From positions 1 through 34,251 of the forward strand of contig JALOAS010000024.1 of NCBI GenBank assembly GCA_023228705.1: DNA of 34,251 bases, given 5' to 3'. The number at the start of each line of letters is the position of its first letter. Within the stretch, counting starts at the first letter, position 1. The position numbers and the translations under genes are program-made. The notes under the pieces were generated by a model. That model did no database searches. It was given only the letters and a program-made list of their open reading frames with translations, and was not told the origin of the DNA. Shown piece by piece: positions 6,744 through 14,129 of the stretch. Origin of the DNA: Ottowia sp. GTDB taxonomy: Bacteria > Pseudomonadota > Gammaproteobacteria > Burkholderiales > Burkholderiaceae_C.

Positions 6744-7454
6744 TCAGGTCCCACCCCCGAGTATGTCCAGCAACTCCGTCAGTCCATCAAGGTGGAAATC
6801 CGCGTCTATCTCACGCACTGGCCGGCCGTGGTTGTAGCCGTAGCTGACCAGCGCGACCGGGCAGCCGCTGCCACGCGCCGCCGCCGCGTCGTTGACGGAG
6901 TCACCCACCATCAGCGTGTGCCTGGGCGCAACGCCCAGCGCCTTGCATGTCTGCTGCAACGGCAGCGGGTCGGGCTTCTTGCGGGCAAAGCTGTCGCCGC
7001 CAAAAACATGGTCGAAGTAACCGCCCAGCCCCTTGGCATCAAGCAGGACGCGCGCGTCGTTGAGCGGCTTGTTGGTCAGGCAGGCCAACGGCAGCGAACG
7101 CGCGCGCAGCGCCTCCAGCGTGGGGACGACGTCGGGAAACACGGTGCTGTGCACGCCATTGAGCGCGCGGTACGCTGACAGATAAAGTTCCTGCGCAGTA
7201 CGATGGAGGTCTTCATCTGCAGCGGACGCTGCGGAACCCACCGGCGGATCGGGCCAGGCCAGCGCCGAGCGGAGCAGGAACTCGTTTCCCTTGCCGACCA
7301 TGCAGCCCACCGCCTCGCGCGGCAGCGGCGCGCGACCGATCTGCCGCATCATGCGGTTCAGCGCGCGGACAAAATCGTCCAGCGTATCGACCAGCGTACC
7401 GTCCAGGTCAAAGACGCAGGCCACGATGGCCTTTGCTATATTCGTTTTGGCCAT
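6744..7454 (-). CDS. gph: Phosphoglycolate phosphatase (HAD superfamily)
   Basis: A HAD hydrolase predicted to dephosphorylate 2-phosphoglycolate. From the start chosen it has 236 residues. Motif I FDLDGTLVDT follows within the first 20 residues (nucleophile and acid Asp), motif II is LTNKP, motif III lies near KKPDP, and motif IV is MVGDSVND. The cap region is of the Gph type. The ATG at 7454 is chosen because the HAD core starts soon after; ATG 7475 is also in frame, and neither has a good ribosome-binding site. Gph next to rpe and trpE is the usual betaproteobacterial order, but here a divergent gene separates it from rpe and a repeat domain from trpE. Confidence 0.88.
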   Translation of the reverse strand: MAKTNIAKAIVACVFDLDGTLVDTLDDFVRALNRMMRQIGRAPLPREAVGCMVGKGNEFLLRSALAWPDPPVGSAASAADEDLHRTAQELYLSAYRALNGVHSTVFPDVVPTLEALRARSLPLACLTNKPLNDARVLLDAKGLGGYFDHVFGGDSFARKKPDPLPLQQTCKALGVAPRHTLMVGDSVNDAAAARGSGCPVALVSYGYNHGRPVREIDADFHLDGLTELLDILGGGT

Positions 7455-7473
7455 TGACAAACAAGGATCGGAC

Positions 7474-7932
7474 ATGAGCGACAGACGCAAGCTGACACGC
7501 CGCCGGGGACTGGTGGCCTCCGGGCTGCTGGCTGCCACGGCCGGCGCCATGGCGCAGGGCAAGGACAAGGACGCGGTCAAGGTGGTCTACCACGTCAACG
7601 ACACCGAGGCGCAGGCCACGGGTGCGCTGCGCAACATTCGCAACCACCTGGACGCAGCGCCGGACACCCGGATCATTGTCGTCACGCACGCCAGCGGCAT
7701 CGACTTCCTGATGAACGACGCCAGGGACGCGAAAGACGACAACATCGAGTACGCGTCGCTGGTCAGCGCACTCACGGCGCGTGGCGTCCATTTTGAGGTC
7801 TGCCGCAACACGCTGGAGACCCGGGGTCTGAGCGAGGATGCGTTCATCCTGGACGCCGAGTTCGTGCAGTCGGGCGTGGCGCGCATCGGCCAGCTCCAGT
7901 ACCAGGACGGTTACGCCTACATCAAGCCGTGA
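7474..7932 (+). CDS. DsrE-family protein with Tat-type signal
   Basis: A 152-residue protein starting with a basic stretch and a twin-arginine motif (TRRRGLV, residues 8-14), then a hydrophobic segment ending near AMAQG, so probably exported folded by the Tat system. The mature part (KVVYHVND... AALRNIRNHL... IVVTHASGIDFL... CRNTL) resembles the DsrE/DsrF-like sulfur-relay fold. The Cys in VCRNTL is at the position often conserved in this family. Function is unknown: sulfur transfer or a stress-related role are guesses. AAGGA sits six bases before the ATG. It is divergent from gph with only 19 bp between start codons, and ends 15 bp from the convergent rpe. Confidence 0.75.
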   Translation: MSDRRKLTRRRGLVASGLLAATAGAMAQGKDKDAVKVVYHVNDTEAQATGALRNIRNHLDAAPDTRIIVVTHASGIDFLMNDARDAKDDNIEYASLVSALTARGVHFEVCRNTLETRGLSEDAFILDAEFVQSGVARIGQLQYQDGYAYIKP

Positions 7933-7947
7933 TGCGATTCATGCGGC

Positions 7948-8634
7948 TCATCCGGCGGCGAGCGCCGCACGCATCCGGGCAATGACCTCCGCGTAGTCTG
8001 GCGCGCCAAAAATGGCGCTGCCGGCGACAAAGGTGTCGGCCCCCGCGTCCGCTGCGCGACGGATGTTGTCGGGCTTGATGCCGCCATCGACCTGCAGCCG
8101 GATATCGCGGCCGCTGGCGTCTATGCGCCGGCGCGCCTCGGCCAGCTTGCGCAACGCGCTGTCTATGAACGTCTGCCCGCCAAAACCGGGGTTCACGCTC
8201 ATGATGAGCACCAGGTCGATCTCGTCGATGAGCCAGTCCAGCACGTCCAGCGGCGTGGCCGGGTTGAAGACCAGCCCCACCTGGCAGCCGGCCTGCCTGA
8301 TCGCCTGCACGCTGCGGTGCGCATGGATGACCGCGTCGGGGTGGAAGCTGATGGACGTGGCGCCAGCCCGGGCAAAGGCCTGCGCCAGCGCATCGACCGG
8401 CTGCACCATCATGTGCACGTCCAGCGGCACGGCAGCCCCATCCTTGCGCACCGCGTACGGCTTGAGCGCCTCGCACACCGGCGGACCAAAGGTCAGGTTG
8501 GGCACGTAGTGGTTGTCCATGACGTCCAGGTGGATCCAGTCTGCGCCGGCGGCAATGACCGTGGCCACTTCCTCGCCCAGGCGTGCCATGTCTGCCGCCA
8601 GGACGGACGGCGCAATGCGGTAGGTCGTGCTCAT
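7948..8634 (-). CDS. rpe: Ribulose-phosphate 3-epimerase
   Basis: Interconverts ribulose-5-phosphate and xylulose-5-phosphate in the pentose phosphate/Calvin pathways. It has 228 residues. TIM-barrel motifs: IAPSVLAADMARLGEE near the N-terminus, HLDVMDNHYVPNLTFGP (metal-binding His and Asp), HMMV, MSVNPGFGGQTFI, and VDGGI (second Asp). The ATG at 8634 aligns with known starts; an upstream in-frame ATG at 8700 would add 22 unrelated residues. GACAAT lies six bases before the ATG, so a leaderless transcript is conceivable. The gene is convergent with the DsrE-like gene. Confidence 0.95.
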   Translation of the reverse strand: MSTTYRIAPSVLAADMARLGEEVATVIAAGADWIHLDVMDNHYVPNLTFGPPVCEALKPYAVRKDGAAVPLDVHMMVQPVDALAQAFARAGATSISFHPDAVIHAHRSVQAIRQAGCQVGLVFNPATPLDVLDWLIDEIDLVLIMSVNPGFGGQTFIDSALRKLAEARRRIDASGRDIRLQVDGGIKPDNIRRAADAGADTFVAGSAIFGAPDYAEVIARMRAALAAG

Positions 8635-9030
8635 GCCCGCATTGTCCCAGAGGTTGAGAATGAACCTGGATTCAGCAGTCGAACGCTGCTTGGTGTGCAT
8701 ATCTTGTTGTGATCAAAGGAAAAGCCAAGTTTGCACAAGCACGCCATTTTGGTGGCCACGCTATGCGCTCGATCGCACAGCGCTGAGCGTGGCGCAGGAC
8801 CTTGCTCGCGCATTGATGACCGCGCCGCCGCGCGGCTGCAATGACTGCGGCTGCGCCGCGATGATTCGCTGTACGCTGGACGGCCTGTTCGCTATACGCT
8901 GGACGGTCTTATCCGCTGGACGCTGGACGCAATACGACCAACCTCCTGAATGCCGGCGCCGCGCCTGCGCCAGCCCAGCGTGCATGACCTGGCGCCGCCG
9001 TGCGCAATGATGCGGTTACCATCAGGCATC
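8635..9030. other. Divergent intergenic region between rpe and apaG
   Basis: About 396 bp without a supported gene. It contains three tandem 23-24 bp units (8867-8936) and a 17-bp segment (8778-8794, CAGCGCTGAGCGTGGCG) found with one mismatch upstream of ilvE (16802-16818). Promoters for rpe and apaG must lie here, but no convincing -35/-10 pair stands out. Confidence 0.6.
8867..8936. repeat. Three tandem 23-24 bp units of the CGCTGGACG family
   Basis: Units begin at 8867, 8890 and 8914: CGCT(GT/AT/GG)ACGCTGGACG followed by 7-8 less conserved bases. Related CTGGACGCTGAACGCTTGACG sequence lies upstream of ilvE at about 16828-16850. It is non-coding in appearance and is probably a genome-wide intergenic repeat family. 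Confidence 0.75.
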
Positions 9031-9417
9031 ATGACAAAGTACCAGTTCTCCGTAGACGTTCAATCAACCCTGGAGGCTGCCGCATCGGCGCCGCAAGAGG
9101 ATGCCTACGCGTTCAGCTACACCGTCACGATCCGCAATATCGGTGACATTGCAGCGCAATTGATTGCCCGTCACTGGGTGGTGCAGGACAGCGGCGGCCT
9201 GACCCGGGAGGTCAGGGGGCTGGGCGTGGTCGGCCAGCAACCATTGCTCCGGCCTGGCGAGGCGTTCCGATACACCAGCGGCTGCCACCTGCACACCGCC
9301 AGCGGCACCATGCACGGCAGCTATTTTTGCGTGGCCGAGGATGGCGAGCAGTTTGACGTGCCCATCCCACCATTTTCACTTGGAGCAGGCGCCGTGACGC
9401 CGGCGGTATTGCACTGA
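9031..9417 (+). CDS. apaG: ApaG family protein (Co2+/Mg2+ efflux-associated)
   Basis: A 128-residue single-domain beta-sandwich protein; the E. coli family member has 125 residues. Recognisable segments are YAFSYTVTIRNIGDIAAQLIARHWVVQDSGG, VVGQQPLLRPGEAFRYTSGC and GTMHGSYFCVAEDGEQFDVPIPPFSL. ApaG has a fibronectin-III-like fold; its biochemical role is not settled. The ATG at 9031 matches the family start; ATG 9007 would add eight residues. ApaG opposite rpe is a common arrangement in Burkholderiales. Confidence 0.93.
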   Translation: MTKYQFSVDVQSTLEAAASAPQEDAYAFSYTVTIRNIGDIAAQLIARHWVVQDSGGLTREVRGLGVVGQQPLLRPGEAFRYTSGCHLHTASGTMHGSYFCVAEDGEQFDVPIPPFSLGAGAVTPAVLH

Positions 9418-9570
9418 CGGGCCGATGCCGCCCGGCCGCGCTGCACAACCGCTGCAGCAACTGCCCGGTTTCGACAACGCCGCCCCCGGACAGACTTCTG
9501 CCATGACCGGGCCGACCCATCCCGCCCAGGCGCATGACCTCACTGCGGCACGCCACACACCGATTTCATC

Positions 9571-10461
9571 ATGACCTTGCGCATCGGCATATCTGCCCGC
9601 CTGCTGCACCGCCCGCCGCCAGGCACCGGATTGCCGCAGAAGCGGCTCCAGTACCTGGAGAGCAACCTGGCGCAGTGGATCATGTCGCATGGCGTGGTGG
9701 CGTTGATGATCCCGTTCATAGACAAGCCGCTGGTCAGCATGCGCCGGCGGCCGCTGCTGGACGACCTGGTCGAGCAGCTGGACGGACTCGTGCTGCAGGG
9801 CGGCGTGGACGTCTGCGCTGAAACCTACGGCGCCACGCCGTGGATGGAGCACACCGACAGCGACCCCATCCGGGACGAGTACGAACTGGACCTGCTGCGC
9901 GGCTTCATGGGCGCGCGCAAGCCGGTCCTGGGCGTGTGCCGGGGCTGCCAGCTCATCAACGTCTACTTTGGTGGCACGCTGGTGCAGGACATTCCGACAC
10001 AATGGCCCGGGGCCATCGCGCACCAGGACCTGGCGCTTTACGACGGGCTCACGCACGACGTCCGCTTTGAGTCGGGCTCGCGGCTGGCGCGCATCTACGG
10101 CCAGGGGCCGCACCGGGTCAACAGCATCCACCATCAATGCGTGAACCAGCCCGGCACGGGCATCGTCATCGAGGCGCGCAGCCCGGCCGACGGCGTGCCC
10201 GAAGCCATCCGGCACAGCGACTACCCCTTTGTCATGGGCGTGCAATGGCACCCGGAATTCCACACCCATGGAGAGACCCGCGCAGCCGACCCGGACACAC
10301 TGGACAGCACGCCGCTCATGCTGGCTTTCCTCGAGGCGGCCCGGCGCCGCTCGAGCCGCGTGCGACGGCTCACCTCCGGGATCAGCCGCCTGCGTCCGCG
10401 TCCGCCGGACCGCCAGCCGAAAAGCCCGGGCCCAACTCGCACGGACCCGCAGCATGGGTGA
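9571..10461 (+). CDS. Gamma-glutamyl-gamma-aminobutyrate hydrolase-like class I amidotransferase
   Basis: A 296-residue peptidase C26 family protein like PuuD, which releases GABA from gamma-glutamyl-GABA. The nucleophile Cys123 is in LGVCRGCQLINV, and His227/Glu229 are in GVQWHPEF; HHQCV (187-191) is also typical. Substrate cannot be assigned: no other putrescine-utilisation genes are present. The last 45 or so residues form a basic, proline-rich tail (RRRSSRVRRL, RPRPPDRQPK) beyond the usual domain, of unknown use. The stop overlaps the thiL start by eight bases (ATGGGTGA), so the two are translationally coupled. Confidence 0.85.
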   Translation: MTLRIGISARLLHRPPPGTGLPQKRLQYLESNLAQWIMSHGVVALMIPFIDKPLVSMRRRPLLDDLVEQLDGLVLQGGVDVCAETYGATPWMEHTDSDPIRDEYELDLLRGFMGARKPVLGVCRGCQLINVYFGGTLVQDIPTQWPGAIAHQDLALYDGLTHDVRFESGSRLARIYGQGPHRVNSIHHQCVNQPGTGIVIEARSPADGVPEAIRHSDYPFVMGVQWHPEFHTHGETRAADPDTLDSTPLMLAFLEAARRRSSRVRRLTSGISRLRPRPPDRQPKSPGPTRTDPQHG

Positions 10462-11446
10462 ATTCGACCTCATCGATCGTTACTTCAAGCGCAAGGCCAC
10501 CGGCAGCGCGCAGGTGGTCCTGGGCGTGGGTGACGATTGCGCGCTGCTGGCGCCCGCGGCGGGACAGCAGTTGGCCATCAGCAGCGACATGCTGGTTGAA
10601 GGCCGGCATTTCATGCCCGATGCCGACCCGTCTGGCCTGGGGCACAAGGCGCTGGCGGTCAACCTGAGCGACCTGGCCGCCATGGGTGCCAGCCCGCTGG
10701 CATTCACGCTGGCGCTGGCGCTGCCTCCCGAGCGTGCGGCCGACCCCGCCTGGCTGGAGGCCTTCAGCAGCGGGCTGCTCGCGCTGGCCGGCACGCACGG
10801 CTGCCCGCTGGTGGGCGGCGATACCACCGCCGGTCCGCTGACCCTCAGCATCACCGTGCTTGGCCTGGTGCCGCCCGGCGAGGCGCTGCGCCGCTCCGGC
10901 GCGCAGCTCGGTGATGACGTCTGGGTCAGCGGCACGCTGGGCCAGGCACGCCTGGCACTGGGCGCGCTGCGCCAGGAATGGCGCCTGCCGCCCGACGTCC
11001 TGCACGCCGCGCGCCAGCGGCTGGAGCGCCCCACGCCCCGGCTGGCGCTGGGCGTGGCGCTGCGCGGCGTGGCCAGCAGCGCCATAGACGTCAGCGACGG
11101 CCTGCTGGGTGACCTGCAGCACATCCTGCAAGCCAGTGGCGTTGGCGCCCGCATCGACGCACAAGCCGTGCTGGAAACCGCCGCTACCGGCGCATCTGGG
11201 CAAGGCGCAGGCTCCATCCCGCAGGACCGGCTGCTGGCGACCACGCTGGCCGGCGGCGACGACTACGAACTCCTGTTTACCGCCGCGGCCGCGCAGCGCG
11301 ACAAGGTCCTGCGCGCGGCAGCGACCAGCGGCACGCCGGCCAGCCGCATCGGGCACATCGAGGCCGGCTCCGCGCTGCGCCTGCAGCGGCCAGACGGCAG
11401 CGAACTGGATCCACGGCAATACCTGGGCTTTGACCACTTTGCCTGA
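10454..11446 (+). CDS. thiL: Thiamine-monophosphate kinase
   Basis: ThiL phosphorylates thiamine monophosphate to thiamine diphosphate with ATP, the last step of cofactor synthesis. The 330 residues show the AIR-synthase-like fold motifs: FDLIDRYF at the start, GVGDDCALL (metal/ATP site), SSDMLVEGRHF, NLSDLAAMGASP, GGDTTAGPL, DVSDGLLGDL and GGDDYELLFT. The ATG at 10454 begins MGEFDLIDRYF, the family start. The usual downstream partner pgpA is absent here; the next gene is convergent. Confidence 0.95.
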   Translation: MGEFDLIDRYFKRKATGSAQVVLGVGDDCALLAPAAGQQLAISSDMLVEGRHFMPDADPSGLGHKALAVNLSDLAAMGASPLAFTLALALPPERAADPAWLEAFSSGLLALAGTHGCPLVGGDTTAGPLTLSITVLGLVPPGEALRRSGAQLGDDVWVSGTLGQARLALGALRQEWRLPPDVLHAARQRLERPTPRLALGVALRGVASSAIDVSDGLLGDLQHILQASGVGARIDAQAVLETAATGASGQGAGSIPQDRLLATTLAGGDDYELLFTAAAAQRDKVLRAAATSGTPASRIGHIEAGSALRLQRPDGSELDPRQYLGFDHFA

Positions 11447-11714
11447 GCGCTCGCCACAGGCGCCAAGATGACCCACGCGCTGCGGGCCCATGTACGCACT
11501 CTTTTACACAACCACGCCAACGGGGGCGGAACTTCAGGTTCTGCTCAGCGTCCCAGAGAACATCGGATGCGATCGCGCATCACATGTTTCCTGCTGCCGA
11601 GCCTGCTGTCTCCACGAGACGGCAGAAAGCCTGAGGTGCAATTCCTCATCCCTCCCTCCTCCTCCTTCGCCTCAGGTCGCTCCGGCAGCGCTTTTATTCG
11701 CGCAGCGGCGCCGC
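11447..11714. other. Convergent intergenic region with hairpin and purine/pyrimidine tract
   Basis: Between the ends of thiL and the glutathione transferase gene. A ten-bp stem with one G-T pair and a three-base loop is at 11603-11625 (CTGCTGTCTC-CAC-GAGACGGCAG). It is followed by a seven-bp inverted repeat CCTGAGG/CCTCAGG (11630-11636/11670-11676) whose loop holds a pure 20-base pyrimidine tract (11649-11668). There is no T-run for a classical terminator. The small frames in this stretch look non-coding. Confidence 0.5.
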
Positions 11715-12335
11715 TCAGCCCGGCTTGGTTTGCGCAAAGCTGGCACGCGGGGCCAGCTGCTTGTCCAGAAGACGGCCCAGCGCCGCATGCTGCCCGCGCC
11801 AGTCCAGTCCGGGAAAACGCAGGTCCAGGTAGCCCAGCGCACAGCCTGCCGCCACATCCGCCAAGGTAAAGCCGGCGTCCGGCACGCACCAGGGCTGCGC
11901 GCCCAGCCGCCTCGCCATGGCAGCCAGCGCGGCGTCGATCTTCTGCATTTGACGGGCAATCCAGGCATCGCTGCGCTCGCCTGCGCTGCGCCCGGGCCAG
12001 GTCTGTTCCAGGCGCGCCAAAATGGCGGCGTCCAGCATGCCATCGGCCAGCGCCTCCCACACGCCGATCTCGGTGCCATGTTCCGGCGGAATGAGCCGCG
12101 GCGCCGGCGCCAGCGTGTCAAGATAGGCCACGATGACGCGCGAATCGTAGAGGCTGCGCCCGTCATCAAGCAGCAGGCACGGCACCTTGCCCAGCGGGTT
12201 GTACCGGCTGATCTGCGAATCCGCGTGCCACACGTCCTCGACCACGAACTCGCACGCCAGCGACTTTTCCGACAGCACGATGCGCACCTTGCGCACATAG
12301 GGGCTCGTGAGCGAACCCAGCAACCGCATGGACAT
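11715..12335 (-). CDS. Glutathione S-transferase family protein
   Basis: A 206-residue cytosolic-type GST. The N-terminal thioredoxin-like domain begins MRLLGSLTSPYVRKVRIVLSEK, with the cis-Pro segment NPLGKVPCLLLDDG and the glutathione-binding LYDSRVI. The helical C-terminal domain ends with FTLADVAAGCALGYLDLRF, a typical GST fold signature. Substrate is unknown. I use the ATG at 12335 (MSM) because GGAGG lies nine bases upstream; ATG 12329 is possible. It is divergent from purB. Confidence 0.92.
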   Translation of the reverse strand: MSMRLLGSLTSPYVRKVRIVLSEKSLACEFVVEDVWHADSQISRYNPLGKVPCLLLDDGRSLYDSRVIVAYLDTLAPAPRLIPPEHGTEIGVWEALADGMLDAAILARLEQTWPGRSAGERSDAWIARQMQKIDAALAAMARRLGAQPWCVPDAGFTLADVAAGCALGYLDLRFPGLDWRGQHAALGRLLDKQLAPRASFAQTKPG

Positions 12336-12403
12336 ATCCTTGACCCTCCTTGGTGCAAATAGGCGCCTTGCAGGCCATTCCAGTTTAACGGCAGCGGACT
12401 TTC

Positions 12404-12409
12404 TACAAT
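12404..12409 (+). promoter_or_regulatory. Possible -10 box placing purB transcription at its ATG
   Basis: TACAAT lies six bases before the purB ATG (12416), there is no Shine-Dalgarno sequence, and no good -35 is seen. If this is the -10, the mRNA would be leaderless. Confidence 0.35.
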
Positions 12410-12415
12410 CGCGGC

Positions 12416-13795
12416 ATGCCCATCGATTCGCTGCTTGCCCTGTCCCCGCTGGATGGCCGTTACGCGGCACGGCTTTCTGCCCTGCGCCCCATCATGAGCG
12501 AATGGGGTTTCCTGCGCCAGCGGGTGCGCGTTGAAATCGTCTGGTTCACCGCGCTGTCGCGCGCCGGCTTTGCCGGGTTCGAGCCGCTGCCGCCGGCAAC
12601 ATGCGCCGAACTGGCGCTGCTCTGGCAGGACTTCTCCCAGGCCGACGGCGCAGCCATCAAGGAGCTGGAGCAAACAACCAACCACGACGTCAAGGCCGTC
12701 GAGTACTGGATACGGTCCAGACTGGCGCGCTGGCCGCAGCTGCAGGCGCACGCGGAATTCGTCCACTTCGCCTGCACCAGCGAGGACATCAACAACACCA
12801 GCCACGCGCTGCAGCTGCAAGCCGCACGCGAGCAGGTGCTGCTGCCGGCGCTGGACGCGACGCTGGCGCGCCTGCGCCAGCTGGCACATGCCCATGCCGG
12901 CGTGGCCATGCTCGGCCGCACGCATGGCCAGGCGGCCACGCCCACCACGGTGGGCAAGGAAATGGCCAACTTTGCCGTGCGGCTGCAGCATGCCCGGGCC
13001 CAGATCGCCGCCGTGCCGCTGCGCGCCAAGATGAACGGTGCCGTGGGCAACTACAACGCGCACCGGGCGGCACGGCCCGACTTGGACTGGCCCGCCTTTG
13101 CCCGGCAAGTCGTCGAGGCCGCGCCACCCGACGGGCTGGGCCTGGCATTCCAGCGCTACAGCACGCAGATCGAGCCGCACGACGGCATCGCCGAGCTGTT
13201 CGACGCCATCGCCCGCGCCAACACCATCTGCATCGACCTGGCGCGCGACCTGTGGGGCTACATCAGCCTGGGCTACTTCAAGCAGAAGGTCAGGGAAGGC
13301 GAGACCGGCTCCTCGACCATGCCGCACAAGGTCAACCCCATAGACTTTGAAAACGCCGAGGGCAACCTCGGCCTGTCCAACGCGCTGCTGCGCCACCTGG
13401 CCGAGAAACTGCCGATCAGCCGCTGGCAGCGCGACCTGAGCGACTCCACCGTGCTGCGCAACATGGGCGTGGCGCTGGGGCATGCGGTGCTGGCACAGGA
13501 CGCGATCGGCAAGGGCCTGGACAAGCTGCAACTGAACGCGGCAGCGTTGGCCGCCGACCTGGACCAGGCCTGGGAAGTGCTGGCCGAGCCCATACAGACG
13601 GTCATGCGCCGCTTTGCCATCCCCGGCGCCTACGAAAAGCTCAAGGCACTGACGCGCGGCCACGCCGTCACACGCGAAGCGCTGCACGCATTGATCAACA
13701 CGCTGGATATTCCCCAGGCTGAAAAAGACCGCCTGCTGGCGCTCACGCCGTCTGCCTACACAGGCGACGCAGAACAACTGGCGCGCGACATTTGA
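12416..13795 (+). CDS. purB: Adenylosuccinate lyase
   Basis: PurB cleaves adenylosuccinate to AMP and SAICAR to AICAR, each releasing fumarate. The 459 residues match the longer proteobacterial form. Motifs in order: LSPLDGRY at the N-terminus, TTNHDVKAVEY, FACTSEDINN (about 120-130), GRTHGQAATPTT, and the superfamily signature GSSTMPHKVNP (about 298-308, flexible loop with catalytic Ser). It is divergent from the GST gene. The 334 bp after its stop hold no supported gene. Confidence 0.97.
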   Translation: MPIDSLLALSPLDGRYAARLSALRPIMSEWGFLRQRVRVEIVWFTALSRAGFAGFEPLPPATCAELALLWQDFSQADGAAIKELEQTTNHDVKAVEYWIRSRLARWPQLQAHAEFVHFACTSEDINNTSHALQLQAAREQVLLPALDATLARLRQLAHAHAGVAMLGRTHGQAATPTTVGKEMANFAVRLQHARAQIAAVPLRAKMNGAVGNYNAHRAARPDLDWPAFARQVVEAAPPDGLGLAFQRYSTQIEPHDGIAELFDAIARANTICIDLARDLWGYISLGYFKQKVREGETGSSTMPHKVNPIDFENAEGNLGLSNALLRHLAEKLPISRWQRDLSDSTVLRNMGVALGHAVLAQDAIGKGLDKLQLNAAALAADLDQAWEVLAEPIQTVMRRFAIPGAYEKLKALTRGHAVTREALHALINTLDIPQAEKDRLLALTPSAYTGDAEQLARDI

Positions 13796-14129
13796 ACCAA
13801 CAAACTTTTGGCTGAAACCCTGACCCGCGTCCCTGGCTCATGTTCGGCGGCTTCACGCGCACGATTCCGGCAAAAATCATGAAGCGTTATTGCAGCAGCA
13901 TCTACGTTGCCGTTTCGAGTGACGCATCGCAAAGCGCCCATGATCAAGCACGGATCACGCCCTGCCTGTGATCCCATGATTCCATTTTGCAACCGTTTGG
14001 CCCCTGCCCTTAACCGGGTTTGAAAACCAAGGTCAATGCCAGCGTCAAGGCCGATACTCCAGCACGTTTCAATACACGCTTGTCCCGCAGTCAATGGCAC
14101 CTGCCCATTGACCCGGCAAGCAAGATTTC
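13796..14129. other. Intergenic stretch between purB and the O-antigen ligase-like gene
   Basis: No supported gene, tRNA or clear terminator. It appears less GC-rich than its surroundings. A minus-strand frame reaches from inside purB across it (to 14100) but has no recognisable protein. A small RNA cannot be excluded by eye. Confidence 0.5.

Noticed and set aside
6363..7178. Plus-strand frame of 271 codons starting in the repeat module
   Set aside because: Its first part lies in the dispersed repeat (the same peptide start is encoded by copy B) and the rest is antisense to gph.
8767..9000. CRISPR-like array from the tandem units near 8867
   Set aside because: Units are adjacent without unique spacers, only three in number, and no cas genes are near.
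13796..13990. Possible 6S RNA downstream of purB
   Set aside because: I considered it because of size and position, but could not draw the long closed stem with a central bubble or match conserved 6S segments by eye.
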